A stretch of 64,000 nucleotides of DNA from assembly GCF_000312365.2 (NCBI RefSeq), contig NZ_HG003686.1, forward strand, positions 565,299 through 629,298. The letters run 5' to 3'. Under the pieces are notes generated by a model, which was not told the DNA's origin, ran no database searches, and saw only the letters and a list, made by a program, of their open reading frames with translations. Positions 17,414-26,703 of the stretch are shown here, piece by piece. This DNA is from Anaerococcus provencensis. GTDB taxonomy: Bacteria > Bacillota > Clostridia > Tissierellales > Peptoniphilaceae. The first letter of the stretch is position 1, and every line of letters starts with the position of its first letter. The translations under genes and the position numbers were made by a program.

Positions 17414-18607
17414 ATGAAAAAATTTTTACCAATAATACTAGGATCAGACCTAAATACATATTCTATAGCAAGGGAAATCCATGAAGCCTATGGCATAAAG
17501 TCAGTTGTTGCAACATCTGCTATATTCTTACCTTGTATAGACTCTGATATAATTAAATTTTACAAGAAGAAAGATTTCTCAAAAGAAAAAGATATTTTTT
17601 CGGGCCTTTTAAATGAAATTTACCATGATTACAAAGATTCATGCGATGATTTTATCATATTTGCTCCAGATGATTATATGAGAAATTTCCTCATAAATAA
17701 TTTGACTTTATTGGAATTTAAGCCAAAACTCCCATATGCAGATATAGACACTATAAATTCTATAAAGACTAAAGATGAATTTAACCAAAAAATAGCCCAT
17801 CTTGACCTAGTCCCACAAACAATTTTAGCAAATGAGGAAAATTATAGAAAACTAGATTTTCCAGATAATGTCTTCATAAAAGCAGACGATGATGTGTTTT
17901 ATAAAAAACTTGATTTTGATGGCTGGCAAAAGGGCTACCATTCCAAATCAAAAGAGCAGACTATAAAAATCTTGGAAAATATTTTTTCTAATGGTTATGA
18001 CAAGAATATGATGGTCCAAGAATTTGTAGCTGGAGGAGACGGAAGCGAATTTAGTATCGATGGTTATAGGTCAAAAGCTGGTTTTTCTATGTCAGCTTGC
18101 AAGAATGTCATGCTTGACAAAAGACCAGATTGGGTAGGCAATTTTGTAGCCAAAATTGATACTGACCAAGATATTTTATACGATTACGCAAGAAAAATAG
18201 TAGAAAGTCTTGGAGTTTATGGACTATTTAATATTGACTTTAAGAAGGATATAGATACTGGAAAGATTTATGCATTTGAAATAAATCTACGCCAAGGTCG
18301 CTGCCACTACTATGCGACTCAAAACGGAGTAAACTTATCAAAGATAGCAATAGAAGATTTAATATTTGATAATCGAATGGAAGTAATAGGAGATAAGCCA
18401 TTTGCCTACTACAACCTAGACCTTGACCAAACTATAGAAAATATGGCGGCTGATTTGAAAGAAGAATATACCAGTCCAGTAAGATTTGACAATTGTATCA
18501 ACCCTCTAGTCTACGATAAGGATTGGAATAGGAAAAGAAGTAAAAAAATAGAAAAATACTTGGATAAACTAGGCAAAGAAACATTTACTTATACAGAGAT
18601 ACAATAA
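17414..18607 (+). CDS. ATP-grasp ligase resembling D-aspartate ligase (peptidoglycan cross-bridge)
   Basis: This 397-residue protein begins with F-L-P-I-I-L-G-S-D-L-N-T-Y, closely resembling the start of Enterococcus D-aspartate ligase as I remember it. The ATP-grasp core follows, with K-A-D (about 157), a glycine-rich loop (V-A-G-G-D-G-S-E-F) and the metal-binding E-I-N-L-R-Q-G-R near residue 295. Enzymes of this group add a D-amino acid to the lysine side chain of the peptidoglycan precursor in the cytoplasm, forming the cross-bridge. Some Anaerococcus cell walls are reported to have a Lys-D-Glu bridge, so D-Glu may be the substrate here; that is inference. It stands alone between two terminators. 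Confidence 0.75.
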   Translation: MKKFLPIILGSDLNTYSIAREIHEAYGIKSVVATSAIFLPCIDSDIIKFYKKKDFSKEKDIFSGLLNEIYHDYKDSCDDFIIFAPDDYMRNFLINNLTLLEFKPKLPYADIDTINSIKTKDEFNQKIAHLDLVPQTILANEENYRKLDFPDNVFIKADDDVFYKKLDFDGWQKGYHSKSKEQTIKILENIFSNGYDKNMMVQEFVAGGDGSEFSIDGYRSKAGFSMSACKNVMLDKRPDWVGNFVAKIDTDQDILYDYARKIVESLGVYGLFNIDFKKDIDTGKIYAFEINLRQGRCHYYATQNGVNLSKIAIEDLIFDNRMEVIGDKPFAYYNLDLDQTIENMAADLKEEYTSPVRFDNCINPLVYDKDWNRKRSKKIEKYLDKLGKETFTYTEIQ

Positions 18608-18610
18608 TAT

Positions 18611-18645
18611 AAAAAATAACTCCCCAAATGAGGAGTTATTTTTTT
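18611..18645. terminator. Bidirectional terminator between convergent genes
   Basis: Stem aataactcc (18615-18623) pairs with ggagttatt (18632-18640), with an A-run on the left and a T-run on the right, so it can act on both strands. The stop codon of the minus-strand lipoprotein lies in the right arm. Confidence 0.85.
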
Positions 18646-19502
18646 ACAAACAAATTGTCATCTCTAAATATAATAGGCTTGATTGGATACTCATCATTGG
18701 AATAATCATAAAGATCCATCAAGTAGTCATAAAGATCATTGTCATTTTCAAAGATTACAACTTGGTAGGGAGCTGTGAAAGCTAGTTTTTCAACTAGCAT
18801 TAATCTACCATCTTCTAGACCAAATAATAGACCAGTATGGCCAACAAAAAGCTCATTTTTATTTTCGTCTATATTTGAAAATTCAAAAACTGATATAACT
18901 TCATAGTAACTATTTTTGTGAAATTTGATACCACTATTCTCCCAAAAATCTTTAATTTTATTTGCTTGATAGTCCAAATCATCTTTATTTTCTGTAGGGA
19001 TAGCAGAATAAAACTTATTAAACTTATCAATCTCATCTTTATCTAGAGTAGGGACAGGTGGATTGGAAAAGCTTGTATTATCAATTTCAACAACAGACAT
19101 ATTAGGATTTGATTTATTCTTAACCTCGATTTTATCAGAAACTAAGCCAAAAGTAGTAATCCTACAATTAATACCTGTAAAGTCTGGATTTGATTTATAC
19201 AATTCATCTTGCATAGCATATACGTCATAGTCTTTAATCTTATTGGCTTTTGCATAATCTTCTTTGACTAATAAATTATTATTCACACTTGAATTAAAGA
19301 ATTCTACTTGCTTAAAAAATCTATCAGTTTTCTTATGATCTAGGTCAGAGGATTTAAAAATACTTTCTAGATCTTCTTTAGTTTTTTTAGTTAGTAGATT
19401 ACTGTAAACAAGTTTGGAACCATCGTTATTAGGTATTTCATTATCTACATCACAAGAGCTCAGACAAAATAAAGTAAGAATTAAAATTATTATTTTTTTC
19501 AT
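18636..19502 (-). CDS. Lipoprotein of unknown function
   Basis: This 288-residue protein starts at M-K-K-I-I-I-L-I-L-T with lipobox L-S-S-C (Cys about 17). The longer upstream frame overlaps the previous gene and is not needed. The mature part is acidic and soluble, with no domain that I recognise. It follows the YihY-cyclo-ligase fusion gene by 13 bases on the same strand and probably shares its transcript. The ribosome binding site is weak, so its translation may depend on the gene before it. Confidence 0.7.
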   Translation of the reverse strand: MKKIIILILTLFCLSSCDVDNEIPNNDGSKLVYSNLLTKKTKEDLESIFKSSDLDHKKTDRFFKQVEFFNSSVNNNLLVKEDYAKANKIKDYDVYAMQDELYKSNPDFTGINCRITTFGLVSDKIEVKNKSNPNMSVVEIDNTSFSNPPVPTLDKDEIDKFNKFYSAIPTENKDDLDYQANKIKDFWENSGIKFHKNSYYEVISVFEFSNIDENKNELFVGHTGLLFGLEDGRLMLVEKLAFTAPYQVVIFENDNDLYDYLMDLYDYSNDEYPIKPIIFRDDNLFVKK

Positions 19503-19515
19503 AGTGTATACTTTT

Positions 19516-21060
19516 TTAAAATATTTCTTTTTCTGTAATGATATAATCAAGCTTGTGGTCAAATTCATCTGTTGGAATCTCTTCGACTTCAAATTCGCTT
19601 GCAAATAATCCTACAGCTTTTGTTTCTACCTTGTTAAGATACCTGTCGTAGTAACCACCACCATAGCCCATGCGGTTTTTGTCTTTGTCAAAGCCTAGGC
19701 CAGGAACTATAGTTAGATCAGGATTTTCTATAGTTTCCATAGTATATGATGTTGGTATATCAAACTCTCCTGGGATTAGATTGTCCAAATCATAGATTCT
19801 TATAGGAATCATAAGACCTTCATCTCTATCGGTGATATATGGCACATAGACATCCTTTCCCATTTCTAGAGATCGCCTGATAATCTCAAATGTATCAACT
19901 TCATCAGCCACTGATACGTAGATAAATATACTTTCAGCATCATTGTACATATCAGAATTCAACAATTTTGTAAAAATTGCATAGTCTACCATATTTTTCC
20001 TAGTTGGATCCATATGGTATCTTAGATCTCTGAAATGTTTCCTTAAAGTTCTCTTATCTACTATTTCGTTTTTATCTTCTTTTTTAATCATAGATTCCTC
20101 AATTGTTGTTTGTAGGCTTTCTTTGAAAGACTTGTTGTTTTCTTTAAATTCTCTAATCTCCTTATCAGAAGCTATTGCGAAGTTTTCTTTAGTAGAATCA
20201 ATTAATTCAGCTCCAAGGATAAGTATGGTGGATACTAAGTTAAGCCAAATAAATAGGGCCAATATACCTGCCAAAGCTCCATACACTACAGATTGCTTGG
20301 AAAAATTGTTCAAGAAGAAAGAGTACAAGAAGGTTGCAATATAAATAGTTATGATTGCAAACAATCCTCCATAAAAGGCACTTTTAAATGGAACCCTATC
20401 ATTCTTGTTATTTGGTGCAAACCTATAAAATACTCCAAAGGCTAGAGCAATTATTAGTATGGGTGCCAATGTCAACGTCAACCTAAATAGAGGAGATGAG
20501 AGGGCCTCAAATATACTATCAAATAAGCCCCCAAAGGCTTTGTCAGATATACGTGTTAGTATGTTGTTATTTATAAAAGTCAAAATACTAGGACCATAAA
20601 TCTGTGAAACCAAAATAAACAGTATAAAAACTATAAACATTATTGTATAAAGCAGTGAAAAAAGTCTCTGTTTGATATACTTATTTTCACCCTCAAGACC
20701 ATAGGCTTTATTTATAGATGTGATTAGGTTATTCATACCCTTGGTGGCAGACCAAAGGGCAAAAAGCACGGTAATAACAGTAACCGATGTTGAACTAGTA
20801 TTGACAAACATAGTGTCAATGACCCATTTAACCATATCCTTTGAAGTTGATGGCAAAAATTCTAATAGTGAATATATAGCATCAACATTATTTTCTAAAA
20901 TCTTAGAAGCGACTGATACAAGCACCATTGATAGTGGTATAGATGCTTGTAAGAAGTAGAAAGATAAAGCTGCTGAGTTATTGGTTACTTCGTGGTACTT
21001 AAACCTATAAATCATATCGCTTATGGTCTTTTTAAATTTTACCTTTGTCTCAATCTTCAT
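19516..21060 (-). CDS. Fusion protein: YihY/BrkB membrane domain plus 5-formyltetrahydrofolate cyclo-ligase
   Basis: This 514-residue protein joins two families in one uninterrupted frame. Residues about 15-300 form a YihY/BrkB (UPF0761) membrane domain with six helices, including the typical L-F-A-L-W-S-A-T-K-G-M-N segment and a late F-I-W-L-N-L-V. Residues about 335-514 form a complete 5-formyltetrahydrofolate cyclo-ligase with R-x-x-F-R-D-L-R, Y-V-S-V-A-D-E-V-D-T and the ATP loop G-Y-G-G-G-Y-Y-D-R. That enzyme converts 5-formyl-THF to 5,10-methenyl-THF using ATP. The cyclo-ligase part has its full usual length of about 180. The start codon overlaps the S9 peptidase stop (TAATG), so the two are coupled. 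Confidence 0.9.
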   Translation of the reverse strand: MKIETKVKFKKTISDMIYRFKYHEVTNNSAALSFYFLQASIPLSMVLVSVASKILENNVDAIYSLLEFLPSTSKDMVKWVIDTMFVNTSSTSVTVITVLFALWSATKGMNNLITSINKAYGLEGENKYIKQRLFSLLYTIMFIVFILFILVSQIYGPSILTFINNNILTRISDKAFGGLFDSIFEALSSPLFRLTLTLAPILIIALAFGVFYRFAPNNKNDRVPFKSAFYGGLFAIITIYIATFLYSFFLNNFSKQSVVYGALAGILALFIWLNLVSTILILGAELIDSTKENFAIASDKEIREFKENNKSFKESLQTTIEESMIKKEDKNEIVDKRTLRKHFRDLRYHMDPTRKNMVDYAIFTKLLNSDMYNDAESIFIYVSVADEVDTFEIIRRSLEMGKDVYVPYITDRDEGLMIPIRIYDLDNLIPGEFDIPTSYTMETIENPDLTIVPGLGFDKDKNRMGYGGGYYDRYLNKVETKAVGLFASEFEVEEIPTDEFDHKLDYIITEKEIF

Positions 21061-22973
21061 TATTTCAAATATCCATCAAACCATTTTTTAATTTCTTTAA
21101 GTCTCTTTAGCCTTGGCTTTGGTTTACCAGACCTTGATAGTTCATGATTTTCACCGTGGAATATATACATTTTTGTATCTACACCATTTAGTTTAATCTT
21201 TGTATACATTTGTAGACCTTGCTCTAGTGGGCAGCGATAGTCCTCATCAGAGTGGATGAATAGGGTAGGAGTTACTACCTTATCAGCGTATTTTAGTGGA
21301 GATTGGTCCCACATCTTTTCTAAATCTTCCCATGGATCCTTTGCCCCTGTTTGGTCGTTTGCAAAATAGTAACCTATGTCAGATACACCGTAGAAACTTA
21401 TCCAGTTTGATATAGATCTTTGGGCGCAAGCTGCAGCAAATCTATCAGTGTGACCTATAATCCAATTTGTCATAAATCCACCATAAGATCCGCCATATAC
21501 TCCCATACGTTTCTCATCTATTTGTGAATACTTTTCTATAGCTAAATCAGTAAATCTCATTAGGTCTTCATAGTCCTTAGCCCCATATAAGCCCCTGATA
21601 TCGCTAAAGGTAACGCCATTTCCAGATGAACCATGTGGATTTGTATAGATTACAATGTATCCATCATTGGCAAAAACTTGGTGTTCGTGGTGGAAGATAT
21701 CAGAAAATTCTGTCTTTGGTCCACCGTGGATGGATAGGATAGTTGGATACTTCTTATTCTTATCAAATTTTGTAGGAAGGAGCACATAGCCTTTTAGTGT
21801 ATCTCCATTTGACTTAAATTCAAATGTTTCTATATTTCCTAGCTTTGTAGTGATTTTATTTTCAATTAGAGCCGTATCAGAATCTTTTTTGTAAAGTTCG
21901 TATAGGCTATCTTTATCCATAGCAAAGTAGTATAATGCATCGTCCTTTATAGCAAAGTCTTCCACTCTTGAGACAATTTCTAGCTTAATATCACCGGTTT
22001 TATCTATAGAATAAAGTTTGCTATCTTCTTTTTCTGTTACAACAAAATATAGTCGGTTATTGGCTATAGCAAAAGTCTTAGCTCCATCATATCTTGCATC
22101 AGTACCTATGCTATTACCAAAGGCCATATCAAATTTATCGTCGGTTATTTTTTCATATGAACCGTCAAAATCACAGATATAGATAAAGGCATCTTCGTTT
22201 ATTCCGCCTTTTTTCATATCAGTTGCTACAAAGATAATCTTATCATCTATAAAGTTGGCATAGTAGAAAGAAAAATTAGCATCTATTAAAAGTTTTGATT
22301 TTTTCTTTTTTATATCGTAAAGATACAAGGATTCATGCAAGTTCATAACCCTTGCCTTGTCATAGTTTGCTTTGGCATAGACAAGCTTTGTGTGATCTTC
22401 ATTTATATTTAAGAAGCTAATTTCATGGTCAAAATCAGAATCTATGATTTTTGATAGGTTTTTATCTTCGGCATCATAGAAATAATAGGAGCTTTTCTCA
22501 TGTTTAAGATATCCAGCACCGTTTAGCCAGAATGGCAGATCAATTACTTCTTTGAAATAATTATTTTCCTTATCTTTATCCTTTTCTTCTTTAGATTTTT
22601 TATCACTTGCATTGATTAGATATAGGTCATCTTTTAGCCAGTCTATTCGAGATACATTTTTTTCTATTGCAAAATATTTCTCACCAACTCCGTGATCTCC
22701 AACCTTGTTGAAAACATCCTCATCATCTGTACTTTTTGCCTTGTAGATTAGATTGGATGATTGGTCAAAAGTAAAAATAGAACTTTCTTTTGAATTTGTT
22801 ACAGGGTAAGTTACATTTTCTTTTGTGTCATAAATCCAGATGTCATTTTCATATTTGTTGTCGTCATAATTTGCCTTTGTCTTGGTGTAAGCAAGCTTAC
22901 TTTTGTCATTTGATATTTCTAGGCCACGCAAAAAATCGTATCCTAGTATATCTTTAATCTTAGTTTTACTCAT
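21060..22973 (-). CDS. S9 family serine peptidase (acylaminoacyl-peptidase/prolyl oligopeptidase type)
   Basis: This 637-residue protein has an N-terminal beta-propeller (about 20-370) and a C-terminal alpha/beta-hydrolase domain. The catalytic serine is Ser496 in G-G-S-Y-G-G, with the acid in H-S-D-E-D-Y-R-C-P and the histidine in H-G-E-N-H-E-L-S-R. It cleaves short peptides in the cytoplasm; no signal peptide is present. The ATG follows a good ggaggt site. It is the first gene of a minus-strand operon with the YihY-cyclo-ligase fusion and a lipoprotein, and is divergent from hpf. Confidence 0.92.
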   Translation of the reverse strand: MSKTKIKDILGYDFLRGLEISNDKSKLAYTKTKANYDDNKYENDIWIYDTKENVTYPVTNSKESSIFTFDQSSNLIYKAKSTDDEDVFNKVGDHGVGEKYFAIEKNVSRIDWLKDDLYLINASDKKSKEEKDKDKENNYFKEVIDLPFWLNGAGYLKHEKSSYYFYDAEDKNLSKIIDSDFDHEISFLNINEDHTKLVYAKANYDKARVMNLHESLYLYDIKKKKSKLLIDANFSFYYANFIDDKIIFVATDMKKGGINEDAFIYICDFDGSYEKITDDKFDMAFGNSIGTDARYDGAKTFAIANNRLYFVVTEKEDSKLYSIDKTGDIKLEIVSRVEDFAIKDDALYYFAMDKDSLYELYKKDSDTALIENKITTKLGNIETFEFKSNGDTLKGYVLLPTKFDKNKKYPTILSIHGGPKTEFSDIFHHEHQVFANDGYIVIYTNPHGSSGNGVTFSDIRGLYGAKDYEDLMRFTDLAIEKYSQIDEKRMGVYGGSYGGFMTNWIIGHTDRFAAACAQRSISNWISFYGVSDIGYYFANDQTGAKDPWEDLEKMWDQSPLKYADKVVTPTLFIHSDEDYRCPLEQGLQMYTKIKLNGVDTKMYIFHGENHELSRSGKPKPRLKRLKEIKKWFDGYLK

Positions 22974-23086
22974 AATACCTCCATCATATTATTTTAATTA
23001 TACAGTATTTTCTAAATCTTTGGAATGATATAGTTTTGTTTTTAACATTTTGGGGTAATAATATAAAAAGCATAAGGAGAGAGAAT

Positions 23087-23644
23087 ATGAAAATAAACTT
23101 AGTGGGAAAAAACATAAACATCACCCAAGATATCAAAGATGAAGTAGAAAAGAAATTCGATCGACTTAACAAATATTTTGACGACCAACAAGCTATGGAT
23201 GTCAAGATTTCCCAAGAGGGCAATGACTATAAGGTAGAATCGACCATAATTCTTGATGGTGGTACTATCCTTAGAGCAGAAAGCATGGAAGAGTCCTATC
23301 AAAACGCTATCGACAGAACCATGGATGCTCTTGTTCGCCAGATTAGGAAACATAAGACTAGATTATTAAAGCACAGAACTTCAGGGTCAATCAAATTTGA
23401 AAGCTTCAACGAATCTTTTGACAGCGAATACAATATCGACGATTCCTATGACGATGATGAAATCAAGATTGTTCGTGAAAAAGAAGTAAAGATGAAGCCT
23501 ATGAGCGACCAGGAAGCAGCAATGCAAATGGAACTACTTAACCACGATTTCTATGTTTACCAAGATGATCAAGATATGAATCTACGTATAGTATATCGTA
23601 GGAAAAATGGTGGTTATGGAGTAATAATTCCAACTCAAAGATAA
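23087..23644 (+). CDS. hpf: Ribosome hibernation-promoting factor, long form
   Basis: This 185-residue protein begins M-K-I-N-L-V-G-K-N; I chose this ATG because ggagagaga lies just before it. The N-terminal domain (about 1-100) binds the 30S decoding site, and the C-terminal domain (about 125-185, ending around Y-R-R-K-N-G-G-Y-G-V-I-I-P) drives 100S dimer formation in long-form HPFs. The linker is acidic. Such genes often precede secA, as here. It has its own terminator. Confidence 0.95.
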   Translation: MKINLVGKNINITQDIKDEVEKKFDRLNKYFDDQQAMDVKISQEGNDYKVESTIILDGGTILRAESMEESYQNAIDRTMDALVRQIRKHKTRLLKHRTSGSIKFESFNESFDSEYNIDDSYDDDEIKIVREKEVKMKPMSDQEAAMQMELLNHDFYVYQDDQDMNLRIVYRRKNGGYGVIIPTQR

Positions 23645-23654
23645 ATTCACAAAG

Positions 23655-23678
23655 GAGCGGTATATCCGCTCTTTTTTA
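23655..23678 (+). terminator. Terminator of hpf
   Basis: Stem gagcgg (23655-23660) pairs with ccgctc (23666-23671) and is followed by a T-run. Confidence 0.85.
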
Positions 23679-23679
23679 A

Positions 23680-23707
23680 TTGAAAAAAACTTATTTATAG
23701 GTATGAT
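23680..23707 (+). promoter_or_regulatory. Promoter in the hpf-secA gap
   Basis: TTGAAA (23680-23685) and TATGAT (23702-23707) are separated by 16 bases. A transcript starting near 23714 would meet a strong terminator at 23741-23780 before any gene. Confidence 0.55.
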
Positions 23708-23712
23708 AGTAA

Positions 23713-23780
23713 ACAGTAATTACTTATATAATTATAGATTACGCAGTCTCTTAAGTGACTTAAGTTCTACTGCGTTTTTT
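23713..23780 (+). ncRNA. Candidate small RNA or attenuated leader between hpf and secA
   Basis: A good promoter is followed about 30 bases later by a long hairpin, acgcagt (23741-23747) with actgcgt (23769-23775), enclosing a second stem cttaag/cttaag, and then a T-run. No reading frame with a ribosome site fits between them. The product would be a transcript of about 65-70 bases. It could be a stand-alone small RNA or a leader whose read-through feeds secA. I do not recognise a known RNA family. Confidence 0.4.
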
Positions 23781-23938
23781 ATATGAATAAGAACATAAGC
23801 TAGTCTATTATCTGGTAACTTTACAAAATAAAAGTTTTCATTTAATATATTAGTGAAATAATTTGATTATTTTTACCCTCATGGTTAATAGCTAAAGCCA
23901 TGAGCCTAAGATGATTAGAAAATTGGAGAGTGAATAAT

Positions 23939-26701
23939 TTGGCAATATTTAACCTATTTAAGTCATTTAGTCAAAAAGAAATAGACAACAATATGAAGGT
24001 TGTTGATAAGATTCTTGCCCTAGATGAAAAAATGCAAAGTCTTAGTGACGAAGAATTAAGAAACAAAACAGTAGAATTTAGACAAAGATTAAAAGATGGA
24101 GAAACTCTAGATGATTTGCTTCCAGAAGCTTTTGCTGTAGTACGTGAAGCAAGTGACAGAGTCCTTAATATGAAACATTACCCAGTTCAATTACTTGGTG
24201 GTATTGTTTTGCACAATGGTCAGATAGCAGAGATGAAGACAGGTGAAGGTAAGACCCTTGTTGAGACTTGTCCAGCCTACCTAAATGCCCTTACAGGTAA
24301 GGGTGTCCACATAGTTACTGTTAACGACTATCTTGCAAAGCGTGACCAAGAGTGGATGGGCAAGATTTATACTTTCCTTGGTATGACTGTTGGATGTATC
24401 ATCTATGGTCTAACCAATTCTGAAAGACAAGAAAACTACGCTGCTGACATTACCTATGGTACCAACAACCAATTTGGTTTCGACTACCTAAGAGATAACA
24501 TGGTTATCTACAAGGAAGACATGGTACAACGTGGCCTAAACTATGCTATAGTCGATGAGGTTGACTCTATCCTTATTGATGAAGCTCGTACACCACTTAT
24601 TATTTCTGGCCAAGGTGATGAATCAACTGATACTTACCAAAAAGCTAACGAGTTTATCCTAACTCTTGAAGGTAGAATCCTAGATCCAAACGAGGATGCA
24701 GAGATTGACCCATTTGACAGGGAATTCAAGGTAGAAGACGTTGATTTTATAGTTGATGAGAAGAGAAAATCTTCAAACCTTACAGAAAAAGGTACAGCTA
24801 AGGCAGAAAAATACTTTGGTATAGAAAACTTATCTGACAGCGAAAACCTAGAGCTATCTCACTACATCAACAATGCCCTTAAGGCAAATACTACTATGCA
24901 CAGAGACATAGACTATGTAGTAAACCATGGTGAAGTTGAAATCGTAGATGAATTCACAGGTCGTATAATGCAAGGTCGTCGTTTCTCAGATGGTCTTCAC
25001 CAAGCTATAGAAGCTAAAGAAGGTGTAGAAGTAAAAGCAGAATCTAAGACTCTTGCTACAATCACTTTCCAAAACTACTTTAGAATGTACGACAAGTTAT
25101 CAGGCATGACTGGTACTGCAAAGACTGAGGAAGAAGAGTTTGACGAAATCTATAACCTTGACGTTGTAGAAATCCCAACCAACAAAACAATAGCAAGAAA
25201 AGATGACGTTGACTATGTTTATATCAACGAAAATGGAAAATACAGAGCAATCATCGAAGAAATCAACAGAGTCCACCCAACAGGACAACCTATCCTTATA
25301 GGTACTATATCAATTGAAGCAAGTGAGAGATTATCAGAAGCTCTAAAGAGGGCGGGTATCAAACACACAGTACTTAATGCTAAAAACCACGAGAGAGAAG
25401 CTGCAATAGTAGCAGAAGCTGGTCGTTTTGGTGCAGTAACTATAGCAACAAACATGGCTGGTCGTGGTACAGATATTATGCTTGGTGGTAATGTCGATGA
25501 TATGGCTAAGCAAAAACTAAAAAGAGATGGTATGAGCGAAGAACTACTAGAACAAGTAGATAGCTTTGCAGAAACTAATGACCAAGAAATCCTAGAAGCT
25601 CGCAAAAAATACAGACACGAAAAAGACATCATAAGACCGAAAGTCAAAGAAGAAGCTGAAAGAGTAAAAGAAGTAGGTGGCCTATACATTATAGGTTCAG
25701 AACGTCACGAATCACGCCGTATAGATAACCAGCTACGTGGCCGTTCTGGTCGTCAAGGAGACCCAGGACAATCAAGATTCTTCATATCTCTTGAGGATGA
25801 CCTAATCAGACTGAATGGTGGCGAGCAAGTTGCCAAATTCATCGAAAGTGCAAACTTTGACGAAGATGAACCAATAGTTTCAAAGATGGTTACAAGGTCT
25901 ATTGAAAAGGCTCAAACTAGAGTAGAAGCAAACAACTTTGCTACTCGTAAGAGAGTATTACAATACGATGATGTCATGAACAAACAAAGAACCATAATCT
26001 ACAACGAACGTAAAGACGTACTTTATGGTAATGATATGAAAGAAACTATCATAGCTATGATTAAAAATGTTATAACAGATTCTGTTTATACATTTACAAA
26101 CCCAGAAGTAAAACCAGAAAACTGGGAAATGGTAGCCCTATTAAACTACCTAAATAGCCTTGGTATACCAGTAACCCAACTACATTTTGAAAACATCAAC
26201 AATTACAGCCAACAAGATTTGATTGACTATATCACAGAAGCAACTCTTGCAAAATACGAAGACAAAGAATCACAATTTGGATCTTCAAACATGAGAGAAG
26301 TAGAAAGAGTAATAATGCTTCGTGTAATCGACCAAAAATGGATGGACCACATCGATGCCATGGATCAAATGAGAAAAGAAATCGGTGTTCGTGCAATGGG
26401 TAACGAAGACCCAGTTCGTGCGTATACAAACGAAGGTTTCGATATGTATGAAGAGATGACCAGATCTATCCAAGAAGAAACTGTAAGATACATGATGAAT
26501 GTTGAAATCAGACAAAATATCCAAAGAAAACAAGTTCTAGTTCCAGATAAGGAAGTACAACCATCAGATGATGGCTCAAGTGATGTAGAAGTTCTATCAG
26601 CTAACGAGCTTTCTGATGAAGATGACCAATTATCAAACCTTAACAGGGCAGAACGTAGAAAACTAGAACGTATTGCAAAAAAATCTAAGGTTAAGAAATA
26701 A
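23939..26701 (+). CDS. secA: Protein translocase ATPase SecA
   Basis: This 920-residue motor drives proteins through SecYEG. I prefer TTG 23939, nine bases after ggaga; the GTG at 23930 directly abuts that site. Walker A (G-E-G-K-T-L) appears in M-K-T-G-E-G-K-T, the DEVD-type box in V-D-E-V-D-S-I-L-I-D-E-A-R-T-P-L-I-I-S, the second ATPase half in N-M-A-G-R-G-T-D-I and Q-L-R-G-R-S-G-R-Q-G-D-P-G. The C-terminus ends in a Lys/Arg-rich tail without the cysteine-containing zinc motif found in many SecA proteins. It lies three bases before prfB, as in many Firmicutes. Confidence 0.97.
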   Translation: MAIFNLFKSFSQKEIDNNMKVVDKILALDEKMQSLSDEELRNKTVEFRQRLKDGETLDDLLPEAFAVVREASDRVLNMKHYPVQLLGGIVLHNGQIAEMKTGEGKTLVETCPAYLNALTGKGVHIVTVNDYLAKRDQEWMGKIYTFLGMTVGCIIYGLTNSERQENYAADITYGTNNQFGFDYLRDNMVIYKEDMVQRGLNYAIVDEVDSILIDEARTPLIISGQGDESTDTYQKANEFILTLEGRILDPNEDAEIDPFDREFKVEDVDFIVDEKRKSSNLTEKGTAKAEKYFGIENLSDSENLELSHYINNALKANTTMHRDIDYVVNHGEVEIVDEFTGRIMQGRRFSDGLHQAIEAKEGVEVKAESKTLATITFQNYFRMYDKLSGMTGTAKTEEEEFDEIYNLDVVEIPTNKTIARKDDVDYVYINENGKYRAIIEEINRVHPTGQPILIGTISIEASERLSEALKRAGIKHTVLNAKNHEREAAIVAEAGRFGAVTIATNMAGRGTDIMLGGNVDDMAKQKLKRDGMSEELLEQVDSFAETNDQEILEARKKYRHEKDIIRPKVKEEAERVKEVGGLYIIGSERHESRRIDNQLRGRSGRQGDPGQSRFFISLEDDLIRLNGGEQVAKFIESANFDEDEPIVSKMVTRSIEKAQTRVEANNFATRKRVLQYDDVMNKQRTIIYNERKDVLYGNDMKETIIAMIKNVITDSVYTFTNPEVKPENWEMVALLNYLNSLGIPVTQLHFENINNYSQQDLIDYITEATLAKYEDKESQFGSSNMREVERVIMLRVIDQKWMDHIDAMDQMRKEIGVRAMGNEDPVRAYTNEGFDMYEEMTRSIQEETVRYMMNVEIRQNIQRKQVLVPDKEVQPSDDGSSDVEVLSANELSDEDDQLSNLNRAERRKLERIAKKSKVKK

Positions 26702-26703
26702 TA

